A stretch of DNA of 64,000 nucleotides from Isoetes taiwanensis (GCA_021234155.1 JAJEKV010000061.1:5510653-5574652); one strand, 5' to 3'. Numbered from the stretch's first letter, positions 1 to 10,926 are shown. Notes: a model not told the origin generated them from the letters alone. Numbers and translations: made by a program.

Positions 1-305
1 TGGGCTTGTTGGAAAGCTGGTTCAGAGATCTTTCTAACGGTGTATGGTACCTACATGCTTGGCTTTGTTTCTGTGCTCAAATTGGCACTTTTCCGGGCTG
101 TGTTCTAGGGTTTATGTGGCAACCGGTAGACACTTCGACAGACTGTATCTCTCACATCCGGTGTCAGATTTTTATGTACTTGGGCTTGTTGGAAAGCTGG
201 TTCAGAGAGCTTTCCAACGGTGTATGATACCTGCATGTTTGTCTTCGTTTCAGTGCTCAAATCTGCTGTTTTCCGGGCTGTGTGCTAGGGTTTTTGTGGC
301 AGCCC
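1..305 (+). repeat. LINE 5'-UTR monomers of an upstream, cut-off LINE copy
   Basis: About one and two-thirds copies of a 175-180 bp monomer. Landmarks are 'gttggaaagctggttcagag' (positions 8 and 189) and 'cacatccggtgtcagat' (about 153). The same monomer precedes LINE copies A and C, so this is the 5' UTR of another copy that starts left of the window and stops near 305. The 217 bp that follow (306-522) are not monomer and show nothing recognisable. Apparent ORFs here are only the repeat read through. Confidence 0.75.
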
Positions 306-522
306 TTCTTCTTCCTTCTTTGAGAAGTATAGCCCTCGCCTGATGCCGTTGTTGGCCTTGGCCACGCGGTGTTGAAAGGTGTGTGTTGTACTCTTATTGA
401 AGGTTACGAGAATGTTTTACTAATTCATACCCTAGTTCCTGATGGTGCTGTTGATGAAAGTCCGACACCAATATAGGGATTGGCGTATGTTTTAGTAAGT
501 ATTCGATTGGTCTCGTCTTGCG

Positions 523-880
523 GCAGAATTTTGATCGGTCATATCTCTCGCATCCGGTGTCAGATTTTCATGTGCTTAGGCTTGTTAGAAAGCTGGTTCA
601 GAGATCTTTCCAGCGGTGTATGGTACCTGCATGCTTGGCTTTGTTTCTATGCTCAAATTGGCACTTTTCCAGGCTGTGTGCTAGGGTTTATGTGGCAATC
701 GGTAGACACTTCGACAGACTGTATCTCTCACATCCGGTGTCAGATTCTTATGTGCTTGGGCTTGTTGGAAAGCTGGTTCAGAGATCTTTCAAACGGTGTA
801 TGATATCTGCATGCTTGTCTTTGCTTCAGTGCTCAAATCCGCACTTTTCCGGGCTGTGTGCTAGGGTTTTTGTGGCAGCC
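523..880 (+). repeat. LINE A 5'-UTR, two ~180 bp tandem monomers
   Basis: Two head-to-tail monomers, with 'tatctctc' landmarks at about 542 and 722 (period about 180). Each ends in 'tgctagggttt(a/t)tgtggca'. The position, immediately before ORF1 and shared with copy C, resembles the promoter monomers of mouse L1. A promoter function here is inference. Confidence 0.75.
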
Positions 881-929
881 GGTACACACCAGATATCCAG
901 GAGTCGTCGCCCAAGTCATACCCCAAGTC

Positions 930-2500
930 ATGGCCACAGACACAGTCCCGTGTGTGGACCCACACTTGGTTGGTGAGCTACCTCAGACCACACCAACCCA
1001 TCCTGGGAAGGCCCAAACACACCAACCACCGGTTGACCCCACGCAGGCAGAGCCCTCTGGGGAAGACCATGAAGCGGGGCCACCAAGGAAGAGGCCTCGG
1101 GCAGAGGGAGAGACGTCTTCCATGAAGAGGGAGGCCCGAGCCAAGGCCCAGTCGACCCGACAGGCGGGCCACATAGGCAATCCGCCAGTCGAACCTTGGA
1201 GCCGCATCCAGGCGAGGGTTGAGGCCAACAGTGCACGCCTTGTAGGCCTCCCGACAGAGGTGGAGAACATAACATCTCGGATGTTGCGCAGGCGATTGGT
1301 GCCAAAAAAACGCATTTAATCACAGAATTGAGGATCGCCAGACGACAAAGTGATGATAGCATCCACTTGCTACAATTTGACAGATAAAAGAATACCAGGA
1401 GCTTGCAGATATGAGGGGCGGTAACACCGTGTTGGCTATGGAAGAAGCTGGACGCAGGACAGAACCGGTAGAGCAGGAGACACCGTAGAATTTGCCCCCG
1501 AGGATCCAGGCCGAGGTTGAGGAGGCTAAGGCCACGGCCCGAGGAGCACAGGCCGCCCTCCTCGTCGAGGTTCGCGAGGCCGCCACCGTGGAGACAAGGA
1601 TTCCAGCCTGCTTTTAAGCTAGCCGCGTAACCGGAAGCCGGAGTAAGGATTTAGCACGGTCCCGCTGGGAGCTACGGGAGCCGCGGCGTTGCCCGACAAG
1701 GCAAGGGCCTCCATGCCGCGGCACATGAGCAACTCGCCATTGCACGGGAGATGGCAAGACATGACAACGCCTGCAAGAGCCGAGCTCCGGACTCAGGAGA
1801 AGCGAAACCCCGACAAAGAACACACCAACCCCGCGAACCCACCAACCTACGGGGCGTCAACACGGAACACATCTTTGCCGGACACATCCCGGATCGCACG
1901 CCGGGCCGCCACCACCCGGCGCCGGCCCGCGACCTATGCCTCACCCACCTCAACCAACACACAGTGCGGCCCCGCCGAACCGAGAAAGCAGAGGCAGAGG
2001 AGCCGCAATGTGGTAGTCGCGAGGCCCGCGGGAGGAGTCGGAGAACATCTCACTTCCCGACTCGGACCACGATCTTGGACCGGATGATGTTCCCAAAGAC
2101 TGTGACCATTGGAAAGGCGCGAGTCGTCATGGAATTGAGCGCCCTACGATCGCCCCCGGGTGGTCATCTTCACAGTTGAGAGCGTGCCAGAGCGGGTGGC
2201 CATCCTGCGTCAGGGCCGGAAGTTGAAGGGGACGGCTGCATGACGCTGGCCGGGACTTGACCCCAAAGACTGACAAGAGACCCGGCGGAGCTGGCCAAAG
2301 TCGAGGACCCGCCGAGACATGGAGGGGCGGCGGGGCTGGTCCTGGGAAGGATCTTGTAATTGGGCAGCCAAACAGGGGATCTGGCACTCCGGCCCCTCGA
2401 GTCCCCTCGAGGGGGCCCCAGCCGCATGAGCATCCACATCTTCCGCTCCCCACAGGACCACCACTACCACCGGACTGAAGTGGCGATGCATGCCACTAAA
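930..2500 (+). pseudogene. LINE ORF1 (RNA-binding chaperone) pseudogene, copy A
   Basis: Relic of the LINE first protein, which in L1-type elements binds element RNA as a coiled-coil trimer. The likely start is ATG at 930 (MATDTVPC), matching the MAIHATPK start in copy C. An open stretch to 1319 is proline-rich and has a basic run 'PPRKRPRAEGE' that could act as a nuclear signal. 1320-1960 is a disrupted, Glu/Ala/Arg-rich coiled-coil stretch. About 1995-2060 encodes 'RNVVVA', equivalent to 'HNVVVRGLTEETGEH' in copy C and resembling the ORF1 RRM. 2160-2250 encodes 'RVAILRQGRKLKGT', typical of the ORF1 C-terminal domain. At least five frame breaks separate these parts. Long reverse-strand ORFs over this region are GC-driven shadows. 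Confidence 0.7.
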
Positions 2501-2509
2501 TAGGGGATC

Positions 2510-5500
2510 GTGCCTCAGCGTGGTATCCTGGAATTGCCGTGGCTTTCCATGGCAGAAGGGGGACAGTCTCAATTCCGTCGCCATGGACATGGACCTTATC
2601 TTCCTCATGGAAACATGGGAACATCTTTGATCACTGAGCTACCCGATTTGCGGGGATACCGGTAGCTTCTCCGCCTTCAATGAGTGCACCGGAAAACGAG
2701 GACACGGAGGAATTGCGTGTTATTACATTTTGACCTTGGCCCAATCGGTCTCCACAGTGTAAGGCAAGGCACAAAAATGAGATACACAGTGGTGCAGTGC
2801 CCGAAACGGCGATGGCAGCCCTCTCTTTGTGGCGGCTTGCTACTTCCCACATCTTTGAGAGCAACTTTTACCACACGCGACTTGATGTGGGATGCACCGG
2901 AGCCCTATGTCGTCTATATGATGACATACTGGCCAGCATGACCAATTGGGCAAGGTCATGTTGCTTGGAGATTTCAATGCGCCGCCACGAGCGCGAAAGC
3001 GTATCCCAAAATTCGCACCTCTAGGCGAGGATGTATTGCAAATGGACCCCGAGATGGTTTGGCCAAAGGCGATGACGTACCGGTGACACGGTATGGCCGG
3101 CAGCTGCCGCTTCTTTGAAGCGATATCTTTGACCTGGTCATTTGCAATGGGTCAGGCACGCTGGTCGCCCTCCAGCCGCTTCACTTGTAGACGAGAGAAC
3201 CAGGGGGGCACCCGGTGTGGTGGATTACGTGCTAGCGACGCGAGCAATGCCTACACTTGATCACTCGCCCGATTGTCCGGGACAGTGGCCTGGCGAGGAA
3301 GTAGACTCGACCATCAGCCCCTGTTCTTGCGAGATAGATTGGCAGGCCAACCGAGCACCCATTGCCCCAACACCCCATGTACCCCACACCCAAGCGTGCG
3401 GACTATGATCATGCGGCGGTCTATCGCGAGGATGCTTGAGCATGAGGCTGCCGGAGGCCGCAACTCCCCACACTTCAACAGCAGACGACCCAGTGAAACC
3501 CGGCTCCTTCTAAGGGTAGGGGCCAGATGCTTTGGGAGAGACCGCTCGGCGATCCACGAGGGCTGCAACCACCTTCCCCCAAGAATCAATCGGTTCGATG
3601 GCGAATGTCCGGGGGCTGAAAAACGATGGCTCGCCAAGTCTTTGGACCCCACCATTCGCCTCGCCCAGAGCCCGTCGTCAATACCGCTCCTTCCTCAAGA
3701 CCAAGAAAGCCGGTACCTTATGGAGCACCAAAGAATGATGTTTGGTCTTCTAGACCGCCACCCTAGGGCCTTCGGAGAAAGGTCTTGAGTAAGCCCCCGC
3801 GTGACCCACGGGAAATATTACCCCGAACAATGGGTGAGATACTTGCGGCCAGTTGTATGACCCAATGGGAAGCGGGCACCAAGACCTCCTCCCTGAGGCA
3901 GGCCCAGCACTGGTCATTACTTGAAGGGATGTCATAATGGGCACCAGAACGCCCGCTAACGGGAAGGCAGCAGATTTGGATGGTATGCGGTGCGAGCTTC
4001 TCAAGTGGGCGGGCCCCCAATGGTGCCGGTTCTCCAAAGCACTCTTCAACGGGGCATTGCAAGAAGGCTTCCCCCCTTTGGACTACCAAGAGAGTTGTGC
4101 CCATATACAAAGCGGGGGACCCCCCACGACCCGACCAACTATCGCACCATTATGGTCGGTTACGTCTTTGCCAAGTTGCTTGCCGGATTCTTGGCGGCCA
4201 TTGACTTTGGGCGAGGATGGAGAAGTGCGGGCTCGCCTGCAGTGAGCTTCCATTTCTACTATTGACCATATCTTCACTCTGCGAACACTCATAGAGGATA
4301 GCCGAATCGGCCTTGAGAATCTGCTTGTTGCTTTGTGGATTTCGCAAAGGCTTTTGACCTGATTGCCTGCCGGGATAAGTTGTGGGACCAGATTGAGACG
4401 ACTAGGGACCCCGCGTCGACTTGCGCGAATGCTATATCTGAACTATCTGAGGCTTGCTCCGGTCGTCTCACACTTTCGGGGGAGCCCGTTGTTAGTAGCA
4501 TTGGGGTGCGCCAGGGCTGCCCTCTATCCCCGACGCTCTTCGGCTTGTACATTGACCAGCTAGAAGAATGGCTAGCTGAGCACGGGGGGGGCTGCACCAC
4601 ATAATCCGCAACCTCATATATGCCGATGATGTTGGCTCGCCGCTTATAATATACCCGGAGGGACATGCAACGCCACCGGATGCTTTGGACACTTTACGCC
4701 AATTCACCGACATGAGAGTTAACTTGGCCAAGACAAGGGTGTCTTTGGTCCCATCATCCCCGGCACCCACGTCTTCCCCTCATTCACTTACCAGGGGCAG
4801 GTAGTGGAGGTGGCTCAGTCTTATAAGTATTTGGGCATTGAGTTTTCTACTACCACACACTGGGATGCATCCATCAGGTTACGGGTCACCGCAGTCGAAA
4901 AGCCACTGTATGCAATGCAAAACAACAAATCACAAGGCAGAGCTGTATGCATGGGGTCACCAGGCACACTTGTTCAGGGCCTTGGTTGAACCGGTCCTCC
5001 TCTATGGGGCAGAAGTGTGGGGGCCAATGATATCCCTCACCACTTGGAACGATCTAGAGCAGTACGTAAAGCTTTCTTGGCCCGGCAATCGGGAGTGAAA
5101 TCCACGGTCCCATATCGATCTTGCTCCAAGAGACAAGGCTTCCTTCCATTCTGAGGGTCATTGCCGAACGTCACATTATTTACTTCCGAGGAAGGTGGTG
5201 GCTATGGATGAAGCCCGCTGCCCAACCTTGCTTTGGCAGTGGCGATGGGCCCTTGGCGACTCAAAGCCTTCTGGAAAGACAAGCAAGCCCGGTGGTTCTC
5301 GCTATGGAATGTGCGGGCACACGATGTGGACCATCGTGCATACACCGAAGGAACGCTACCGCCTTGAAGCAAGACTTGGATGCTTGCTTCATGGCCAAGC
5401 TTTGGGATCAGAGGCCCTATCACATGTCAAGGTGGCAAATTATCGACGAAGAGGTTAATCCCATGCTCACGAGGGGCCCACACCACTACTGCGCACCCAT

Positions 5501-5814
5501 CTACCCATGAAAAAGCGGGGGTGATTGCTTCCATTCAAGACAGGTGCACACCACCTCCGCATTGAGAGCGAGGGAGATGGATTCGGGGCCGCGTGAGGGC
5601 CGAGTCCGCCTTTGTCAGCGAGGGCCATTGAGGATGAAAGTCACGCCCTCCGGGCTTTGTCCGTCGAGCATATCCTGGCTCGGTATGCTCGGTTAGTTGT
5701 GCCCCATCGGGCCTTGCATGGGCTCTTGAGCACGACCTCTGTGAGGCTTGTTGGGATCGTACCTCAGGAGGTAATGGATACGCCGGACTTCGCTTATGCC
5801 CCCGTCCGACATTA
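2510..5814 (+). pseudogene. LINE ORF2 (endonuclease-reverse transcriptase) pseudogene, copy A
   Basis: ORF2 nicks target DNA and primes reverse transcription there. The AP-endonuclease part opens with 'VVSWNCRGF' (about 2520-2548) and keeps 'LLGDFNAPP' (about 2961-2987). The terminal SDH box is decayed to 'LDHQP' near 3310. Reverse transcriptase motifs are 'GKAADLDGMRCELLKWA' (3961-4011), 'FVDFAKAFD' (about 4332-4358), 'RQGCPLSPTLFGLYID' (about 4510-4557) and 'YADDV' (about 4618-4632). The downstream 'HLFRALVEPVLLYGAEVWGP' block (about 4967-5026) matches copies B and E. The C-terminus keeps 'EDESHALRALS', but the paired cysteines seen in copies D and E are damaged. Stops and frameshifts occur throughout. 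Confidence 0.85.
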
Positions 5815-5866
5815 ACCTCACCGTACTTGTGATTATGTATATAATCAGGCGGTATGTCAAAGATCC

Positions 5867-5934
5867 TTATTGCTACTAAGGTTTTTCCCCCGAAAACCCT
5901 TCGGGGCGGGGGTTTTTTAATCCTGGTAGTAATA
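5867..5934 (+). other. LINE A 3'-UTR hairpin 1
   Basis: Outer arms 'ttgctactaagg' and 'cctggtagtaa' pair, with G-U and one bulge. They enclose the invariant core 'ccgaaaacccttcggggc' followed by 'gggttttttaat'. The same fold with different arm sequences occurs in copies B, D and E and in the relic at 7808-7872. A role in recognition by reverse transcriptase is inference. Confidence 0.65.
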
Positions 5935-5970
5935 CGCCTGCTGCTCTCTCTCTTTGTACTTGGGTCCCAT

Positions 5971-6040
5971 AGGCCAGTTGGTCTCCGTGGACGATAAAAT
6001 CATATTCTATTCATATTCTATTCTATTATTTCTTTTCCTT
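5971..6040 (+). other. LINE A 3' hairpin 2 and microsatellite tail
   Basis: 'aggccagttggtct' forms a 5-bp stem with a 4-nt loop. It is followed by 'ccgtggacgataaaa' and then the 'cattcta/ttcta' tail. Copy D has 'agaccgattggtct' and copy B has 'aggccagttggcct', so pairing is kept while bases change. This marks the LINE 3' end. Confidence 0.65.
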
Positions 6041-6051
6041 TAATCTCCAAA

Positions 6052-6525
6052 TTTTTTTTTGAAGGACATCAAACTTTATTTAAAAGTACAAGTATAATTG
6101 CAAAGGCAGGAATAAAATCTCAGCAGACAGATAATCCACCGATTGGAGCAACCCATCTATGCAAGAGATGATATATCCAAAGATTCCTCAAAAATCAAGC
6201 ATTTTTTCTCAACAGCAATCTGCGAATATAGTTATGCCTTTACCAATCTAACTTGTGCCTGATGAAGAACTTAATCAGCAGTAATTATTAAGCTCTTGAA
6301 GATACATCATTGCTGCCTTTTCCAGATAGACCACACCTGCCAACCTGATGCTAAATGAAAAGCCTGCTGCCGCAATCTTCTGGAGGGATATATAGCAAGA
6401 AGCACCTCGTAGCTAGTCAAGGCGACATGAAAGAGAGACAACAACCATGGCCAAACTGGTGGGACTTGGTCGCAGAGAAAAAAACAATGCTCGAGAGTCT
6501 CAGGTTGCCACTTACACAAAACCCA
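6052..6525 (-). mobile_element. 3' fragment of a poly-A-tailed LINE (second family)
   Basis: Read on the reverse strand, the fragment ends 'gatgtccttcaaaaaaaaa' at 6052-6075, the same 3' end as the LINE at 37391-37408. Near its 5' limit it encodes 'CKWQPETLEHCFFLCDQV' followed by 'ASGWQVWSIWKRQQ' (6307-6519). This corresponds to the zf-RVT domain of plant LINEs and to 'CGQRVETIEHCFFLCDHL' in the later copy. The first cysteine pair is lost. It is 5'-truncated and lies directly against the tail of LINE A. Confidence 0.8.
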
Positions 6526-7150
6526 TTTTTTATTTTTAAAGTATCTCTATAAAAATCCTCACATTTTTTAAAGGATTTTTATGATTTGGTATGGCCAAAA
6601 AATAAATAAAAAAATTGCGCATTCTTTACATTGCTTTATTGGACATATTTGCTATTGTTAAAATGCACATTTTTGCTTCAACTTACAAGAGCAGCATGCT
6701 AACAAGTAAATCAAAAGCTTATGTCGTTATTAGAAACTATTAAGTTCAAATACAAAGATATCATAGCTATTTTGCAATGTAACTTTTAAAAAAGTTCAGA
6801 AAAACAGTATTATAGAAGTTAAGAAATATAAGAATTTCATATACAAGGATAAATAAGTTCAAGAATATCATATATTTGGATAAAAAAGATCATAGTCTAA
6901 GGATTTTTAAATATTTTTTAGGATTTTTAAGGATTTTAAAGATTTTTAACGTATTTTATATGAAATATGTTTTTAAAGGTTTTTTTAATTTTAAAAATCG
7001 TCAGAACATCTTAGAAAACGTTTTTTTAAGCGTATGAATTTTGACGTACTTAACAACATTGTTACACAAAGTTCTAAAATATTGGCAACAAACTTATGAA
7101 CCAGCACATTAGCCCGCAGACATCTATGAAGGATCTGCCACCCAGAGGAG
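6526..7150. other. AT-rich spacer
   Basis: About 620 bp of very AT-rich sequence. Short 'ggatttttaagg' and 'gtatttta' runs recur near 6895-6970. No gene, domain or clear transposon end was seen. Confidence 0.6.
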
Positions 7151-7154
7151 AAAC

Positions 7155-7890
7155 ATGATTGTTGGTGTTGAATCCTCTCTCAGCAGTTCTCTTGACTCTC
7201 TTTTTTTTTTATACCGAGTAGGGGAGGGGCTTCTCCCTGCTTGGTTTGACAGTTTGGCGTCTTTTTCCATATTGGGACATGTTCTTCCTCGATCATGTTC
7301 CTTTTTTGCCATGCTTCAGAGCAGCTTTTGTCTGTTTTCATGCGAGTTCTTCGAGAATCCCATCGATCCGAGCCATCGGATTGGCATTCTCGAATGGGCG
7401 AGCATGCATCTCTTGCATGCATGCATGCATTGCATGCATTTTCGGTGGCTCTGGTTCATGGGATCGCTATTTCTTGCAGCTTCTTCATCGACTTCTCATC
7501 GGCGTTTTCTCCTCTCTCAGCAGTTCCCTTGACTCCCACCCACCCTCCCTTAATGTGTATATTATTGTAAATGTTGTTTTTGTTGCGTGGCACGCATGAT
7601 CAGTCCCTCGCTTTTTCGAGGTTGTTTTTTGTCGCATGGCACGCGTAACCAGCCCTCGCTTTTCGAGGTTGTTGTTTTCTTATCTTTGTGTTCTAGTTTG
7701 TTGATGTGTAGGTACAGCGGGATGCACGACTCCGTCTTCTTCAGGCTTCGGGGGTTTCTTTGTGGGAGCGTTTGTTTTTGTAGCCTTACGTTGTGTCCAA
7801 GCCCAGGGCTTATCACTAGGGTTTTTCCTCGAAAACCTGAAAGGACGAGGCTTTTTAATCCCGGTGATAAGCTCTCTGCAGGTACACTTA
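7155..7890 (+). mobile_element. Relic LINE-like 3' end with hairpin and internal repeats
   Basis: A stretch near 7820-7863 reads 'gggtttttcctcgaaaacc' then 'ctttttaatcc', matching the core of the LINE A 3' hairpin. Perfect 9-bp arms (7808-7816 and 7864-7872, GCTTATCAC/GTGATAAGC) flank it. Upstream, a roughly 47-bp unit ending 'cctcgctttttcgag' is repeated (7575-7668), and 'cctctctcagcagtt' occurs twice (about 7173 and 7512). No protein motif was recognised in the open frames. I infer the 3' part of a diverged relative of LINE A. The second hairpin and tail were not seen. Confidence 0.5.
7404..7443. repeat. (ATGC)n simple repeat
   Basis: Alternating 'gcatgcatctcttgcatgcatgcatgcattgcatgcat', a self-complementary simple repeat. 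Confidence 0.85.
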
Positions 7891-8129
7891 ACCACATCTG
7901 TAGAATTTTTTTGGGGTCCAGATGATATAACTGGATATTCCCTGTGTTTTTTCATTGTGGGTAGCTTGCAAATATGCAGCCACCTACTCTCAACCATTGT
8001 AGAATTCTGCTGAGATGAATGAAAAGCCTAGCTAATGGGATTACCATATGGAACAATTAAAAAACATACAATTGGCATATTTCCTCATTGTATTTGATAT
8101 GGTTTGGGGGACATGGGACCACTTGAGTA

Positions 8130-8560
8130 GATCTTGGGGAGGCGACACATAATTATCATATATAAAGGATCAAACCTCAACATCTACACACTTTTGCCCA
8201 GTTGGTTGGGGCACTATAATTAAGGTGTTGTATCAAATGGTATCAAGATCGAGTCTTGAGTTCAAATCTTCATGGATGCGTCCCAAACGAAAATTGCCTC
8301 ATAGGCGAATGATGCAATTCCCATATGCTCAAGTTCTGAGGAGGAATTGATATAGTCCCAAACGAAAATTGCCTCATTTACCGTATGCTCAAGTTTCGAG
8401 GAGGGGAGGAATTGATATAGTTTCGGAGCCATGGAGAGCACTTGAGGAGACACTGGAGAGGCGGCACCTAATTATCCTATATAGAAGATCAAATCTCAAC
8501 GTGTAGACGCTTTTACCCAGTTGGTTTGAGCAGAAGAATTAAGGTGTCATATTAGTATTC
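8130..8560 (+). repeat. Two related SINE-like repeats with tRNA-type promoter boxes
   Basis: Two direct repeats of about 105 bp, at about 8130-8235 and 8440-8550. They share 'gatcaaa(c/t)ctcaac', 'cagttggtt' and 'aattaaggtgt'. In the first, 'tgcccagttggttgggg' (about 8195-8211) resembles a pol III A box and 'gagttcaaatc' (8258-8268) a B box, at tRNA-like spacing. Between the copies, 'cccaaacgaaaattgcctca' occurs twice (8281 and 8356). No poly-A tail or target duplication was identified, so the SINE assignment is tentative. Confidence 0.4.
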
Positions 8561-8569
8561 TTCCTTCTA

Positions 8570-9410
8570 TACTACAAAAAACAGTTTGATTGGTGTGACA
8601 AAAGAGAGAGCAGGCGCAAGTGGAATATTCTATCAGCATTCATAGAAAGTTCATAAAGGAGCATGAGTTTCTATGGAAAGTTCATTTCTTATCTTCCTAC
8701 ATCGGTGGACTATGAAAGCAATGACATAAGTTAATTGTTTCCCGATAGCATCCCCATTTCCCTTGCTATGACGATGGCTTAGGCATCTCAATCTTTGATA
8801 ACTTTTTGAGGTTTAAAGATCGACATGAAGACAACGTGGATCCCAATTATTTCAACACACATATGATTCATTATTCATATAGATAATTTTCAAAAATAAA
8901 ATAAAATATATTACTTGGCTTAAAAAATATATAGTTGGCTAAAGAATAGTAAGAAAACATTAGTAAAATTCCAAGTTTGACACTCATACTTAACACGGCT
9001 TAATGGCCAAAGATAACATGGTGTGAAACGAGCCTTGGAATGAAGATAATGTCCATATAAGGTTTGACTACAATTACAATTAATTTTTATTTGACTGGAT
9101 GTTTTCTGTCTGGATGTTTTTTGGCTGAAATGTTCCAATCCAAGCATAAGAACTACCTAGAAATTTCAAAGGAGCCATAGATATTCTACTATAAAAGAAG
9201 CAAGCAACCAGTTGTCAGATTTTTGTTTCCCGCCTTTGCCTATGCAGTATCAATTATACACCAACTGTTAAATTTGTACTATGTTATTTGGTATCTGGAC
9301 TTTGAGGATAATTTTATAGATGATGATAGAAATCAGTCTGTTAAATTCGGAGTCTTGGAGTTGCAGATAAAAATATATCAAGTTGCCTTTAGTTTTGTGG
9401 AGTAAACAGG
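8570..9410. other. AT-rich spacer without recognised features
   Basis: About 840 bp of AT-rich sequence. Short ORFs on both strands (8920-9147 reverse, 9223-9405 forward) have no recognisable motif. Confidence 0.5.
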
Positions 9411-9419
9411 GGGACCTGA

Positions 9420-10110
9420 TTGCAGAATTTGAGAGCATCCCAGAATGTGAGGATTAACTCTCAGGTTGAGTATTTGCAGAGAAATGGGTTTTCAAATAGA
9501 GTAGATGTTGGGTCCTTCACATCTTGCCTTCCACTCTTTACTCATTCTGATGTCAAACCTGATATTCAAAGAATGGCAGACAGTGACACAACACCCATTC
9601 TGACTACCAAACCTGTTATAGTTCTCGCTCAGAGGTACCACATCATAGTTGTTGTAGCCAAAATAGAAACGAAAGAATTCACAACATAGATAGGGAAAGT
9701 TCTTAGAACATTTACCCAAATGTCATTCAGAGGCTTAAATTGCCAATAAGATAGGTGAAGAAAGGAAAAGTTAGATTAGCCAACAGGCAAATAGCTATGT
9801 CAAGGGAGAAGCAGTAGATTGTGATATAGTCTTCTCAACCATCAATCCACAAATCTCAGCAGGAGTAATAGCATTGGGAAAGTACGACATAATCATCGGT
9901 ATGGCATGGTCAAAGCAAAAAAAAAGCATTGATAAACTGCTACGATAGGCTAGTCTTGGCAAGGGTAACGCCAGAGTAACAATCGAAGGTAGATATCTAA
10001 AGCAAAAACTTAAGTTGATGTCATTTGAGAAACTGAATAAGGTAATAAATAAAAGAACAAGCTCCACAAAAGATACATGGAGAAGTATGAAGATCTATTT
10101 CAAACAAGAA
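9420..10110 (+). pseudogene. Ty3/gypsy protease-region fossil
   Basis: Broken frames at about 9840-10060 read 'ISAGVIALGKYDIIIGMAW' and then a Lys-rich stretch. This resembles the 'LGxYDVVLGMDWL' end of the aspartic protease in Ty3-type polyproteins. The preceding 89-codon ORF (9420-9689) has no clear match. The protease active-site triplet was not found. This is a degraded fragment with no visible LTRs, and it may come from the same original element as 14725-15180. Confidence 0.45.
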
Positions 10111-10119
10111 AAAATTTAG

Positions 10120-10620
10120 GAACTTTTTATATCCAAGGAGGCGAAATAGACTTGGCTAAAGTATACCAAAAGTTGAGGTGAAAGCTTCTAATGTTTAGCT
10201 AAACTTTCCAAATTTTGCCATATGTACTTTCTTATGTTTAGCTAAACATTTATTTAAAAAAAAAAAAAAAAAACTTCTATGATTTGGCTACTTTGCATTA
10301 ATTCCAGAACTAAATATTAACCAACAATAGTAGACATAAAGGTTATTGGATAACAGCCAGAATTTGACATGAAAGCTTCCAAGTTTTGACTAAACTTTCC
10401 AATTTTTGGCACCTATACTTTCTTGCAATTAGCTAAAGTCGAACGAAAAGGTGGGGCGTGAAATAGACTTGGTTAATATTTTATTGTTTTTGGCCCCAAA
10501 AGGGCCATAGTTTAGCCAAATTTTTTTTTCCAACAAGGCCAAATTTTTGCCATTTAGCTAAGTTTAGCCACTAATTTTTTTCTGATTTCAAAAAGAAAAA
10601 GGGTTTTGTGACGAGCCTGT
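10120..10620. other. AT-rich repetitive spacer
   Basis: Variants of 'gtttagctaaactttccaa' and 'gaaatagacttggctaa' recur (10145, 10195, 10385 and 10465 areas), with an A-run at 10254-10273. They are diverged internal repeats with no coding sign. Confidence 0.5.
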
Positions 10621-10627
10621 CGAGTTG

Positions 10628-10921
10628 ACCCTCTTGGCAACTCGGAATCTTGTCTATAGTTAAGGCTAGATCTAGGTTGGTATGGAAACTTTAATCAACT
10701 ATAATGTTGGTGAAGAATTTAATCTTCCGATAGATAATTGAAAATGACTCTTTATGTATATAACTAATATCCAACCCTCTTGGCAACTCGGGATCTTGTC
10801 TATAGTTAAGGCTAGATCTAGGTTGGTATGGAAACTTTAATCAACCATAATGTTGGTGAAGAATTTAATCTTCCGATAGATAATTGAAAATGACTCTTTA
10901 TGTATATAACTAATATCCAAC
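10628..10921. repeat. 147-bp tandem duplication
   Basis: Two adjacent, almost identical 147-bp copies (10628-10774 and 10775-10921) run from 'accctcttggcaactcgg' to 'ataactaatatcca'. Only a few base differences are visible, so the duplication is recent. Confidence 0.9.
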
Positions 10922-10926
10922 CACTG

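Larger units (their letters stand above)
523..6040 (+). mobile_element. LINE copy A, near full length, decayed
   Basis: A non-LTR retrotransposon of about 5.5 kb. In order it holds two 5' monomers (523-880), an ORF1 relic (930-2500), an ORF2 relic with endonuclease, reverse transcriptase and a cysteine-rich C-terminus (2510-5815), a 3' UTR with two hairpins, and a tail of 'tattc/attcta' repeats. The 5' end is set by 'cagaattttgatcggtc', which also begins copy C at 18224. The body is much more GC-rich than its surroundings and has many CG and TG/CA dinucleotides. Both ORFs are broken by many stops and frameshifts, so the copy is dead. The clade was not determined. An AP endonuclease with a microsatellite tail rather than poly-A argues against a standard plant L1. 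Confidence 0.9.

Noticed and set aside
928-1586. Long reverse-strand ORFs across LINE A (88-144 codons)
   Set aside because: They lie opposite ORF1 in GC-rich DNA, show no motif, and the forward strand has consistent LINE homology.
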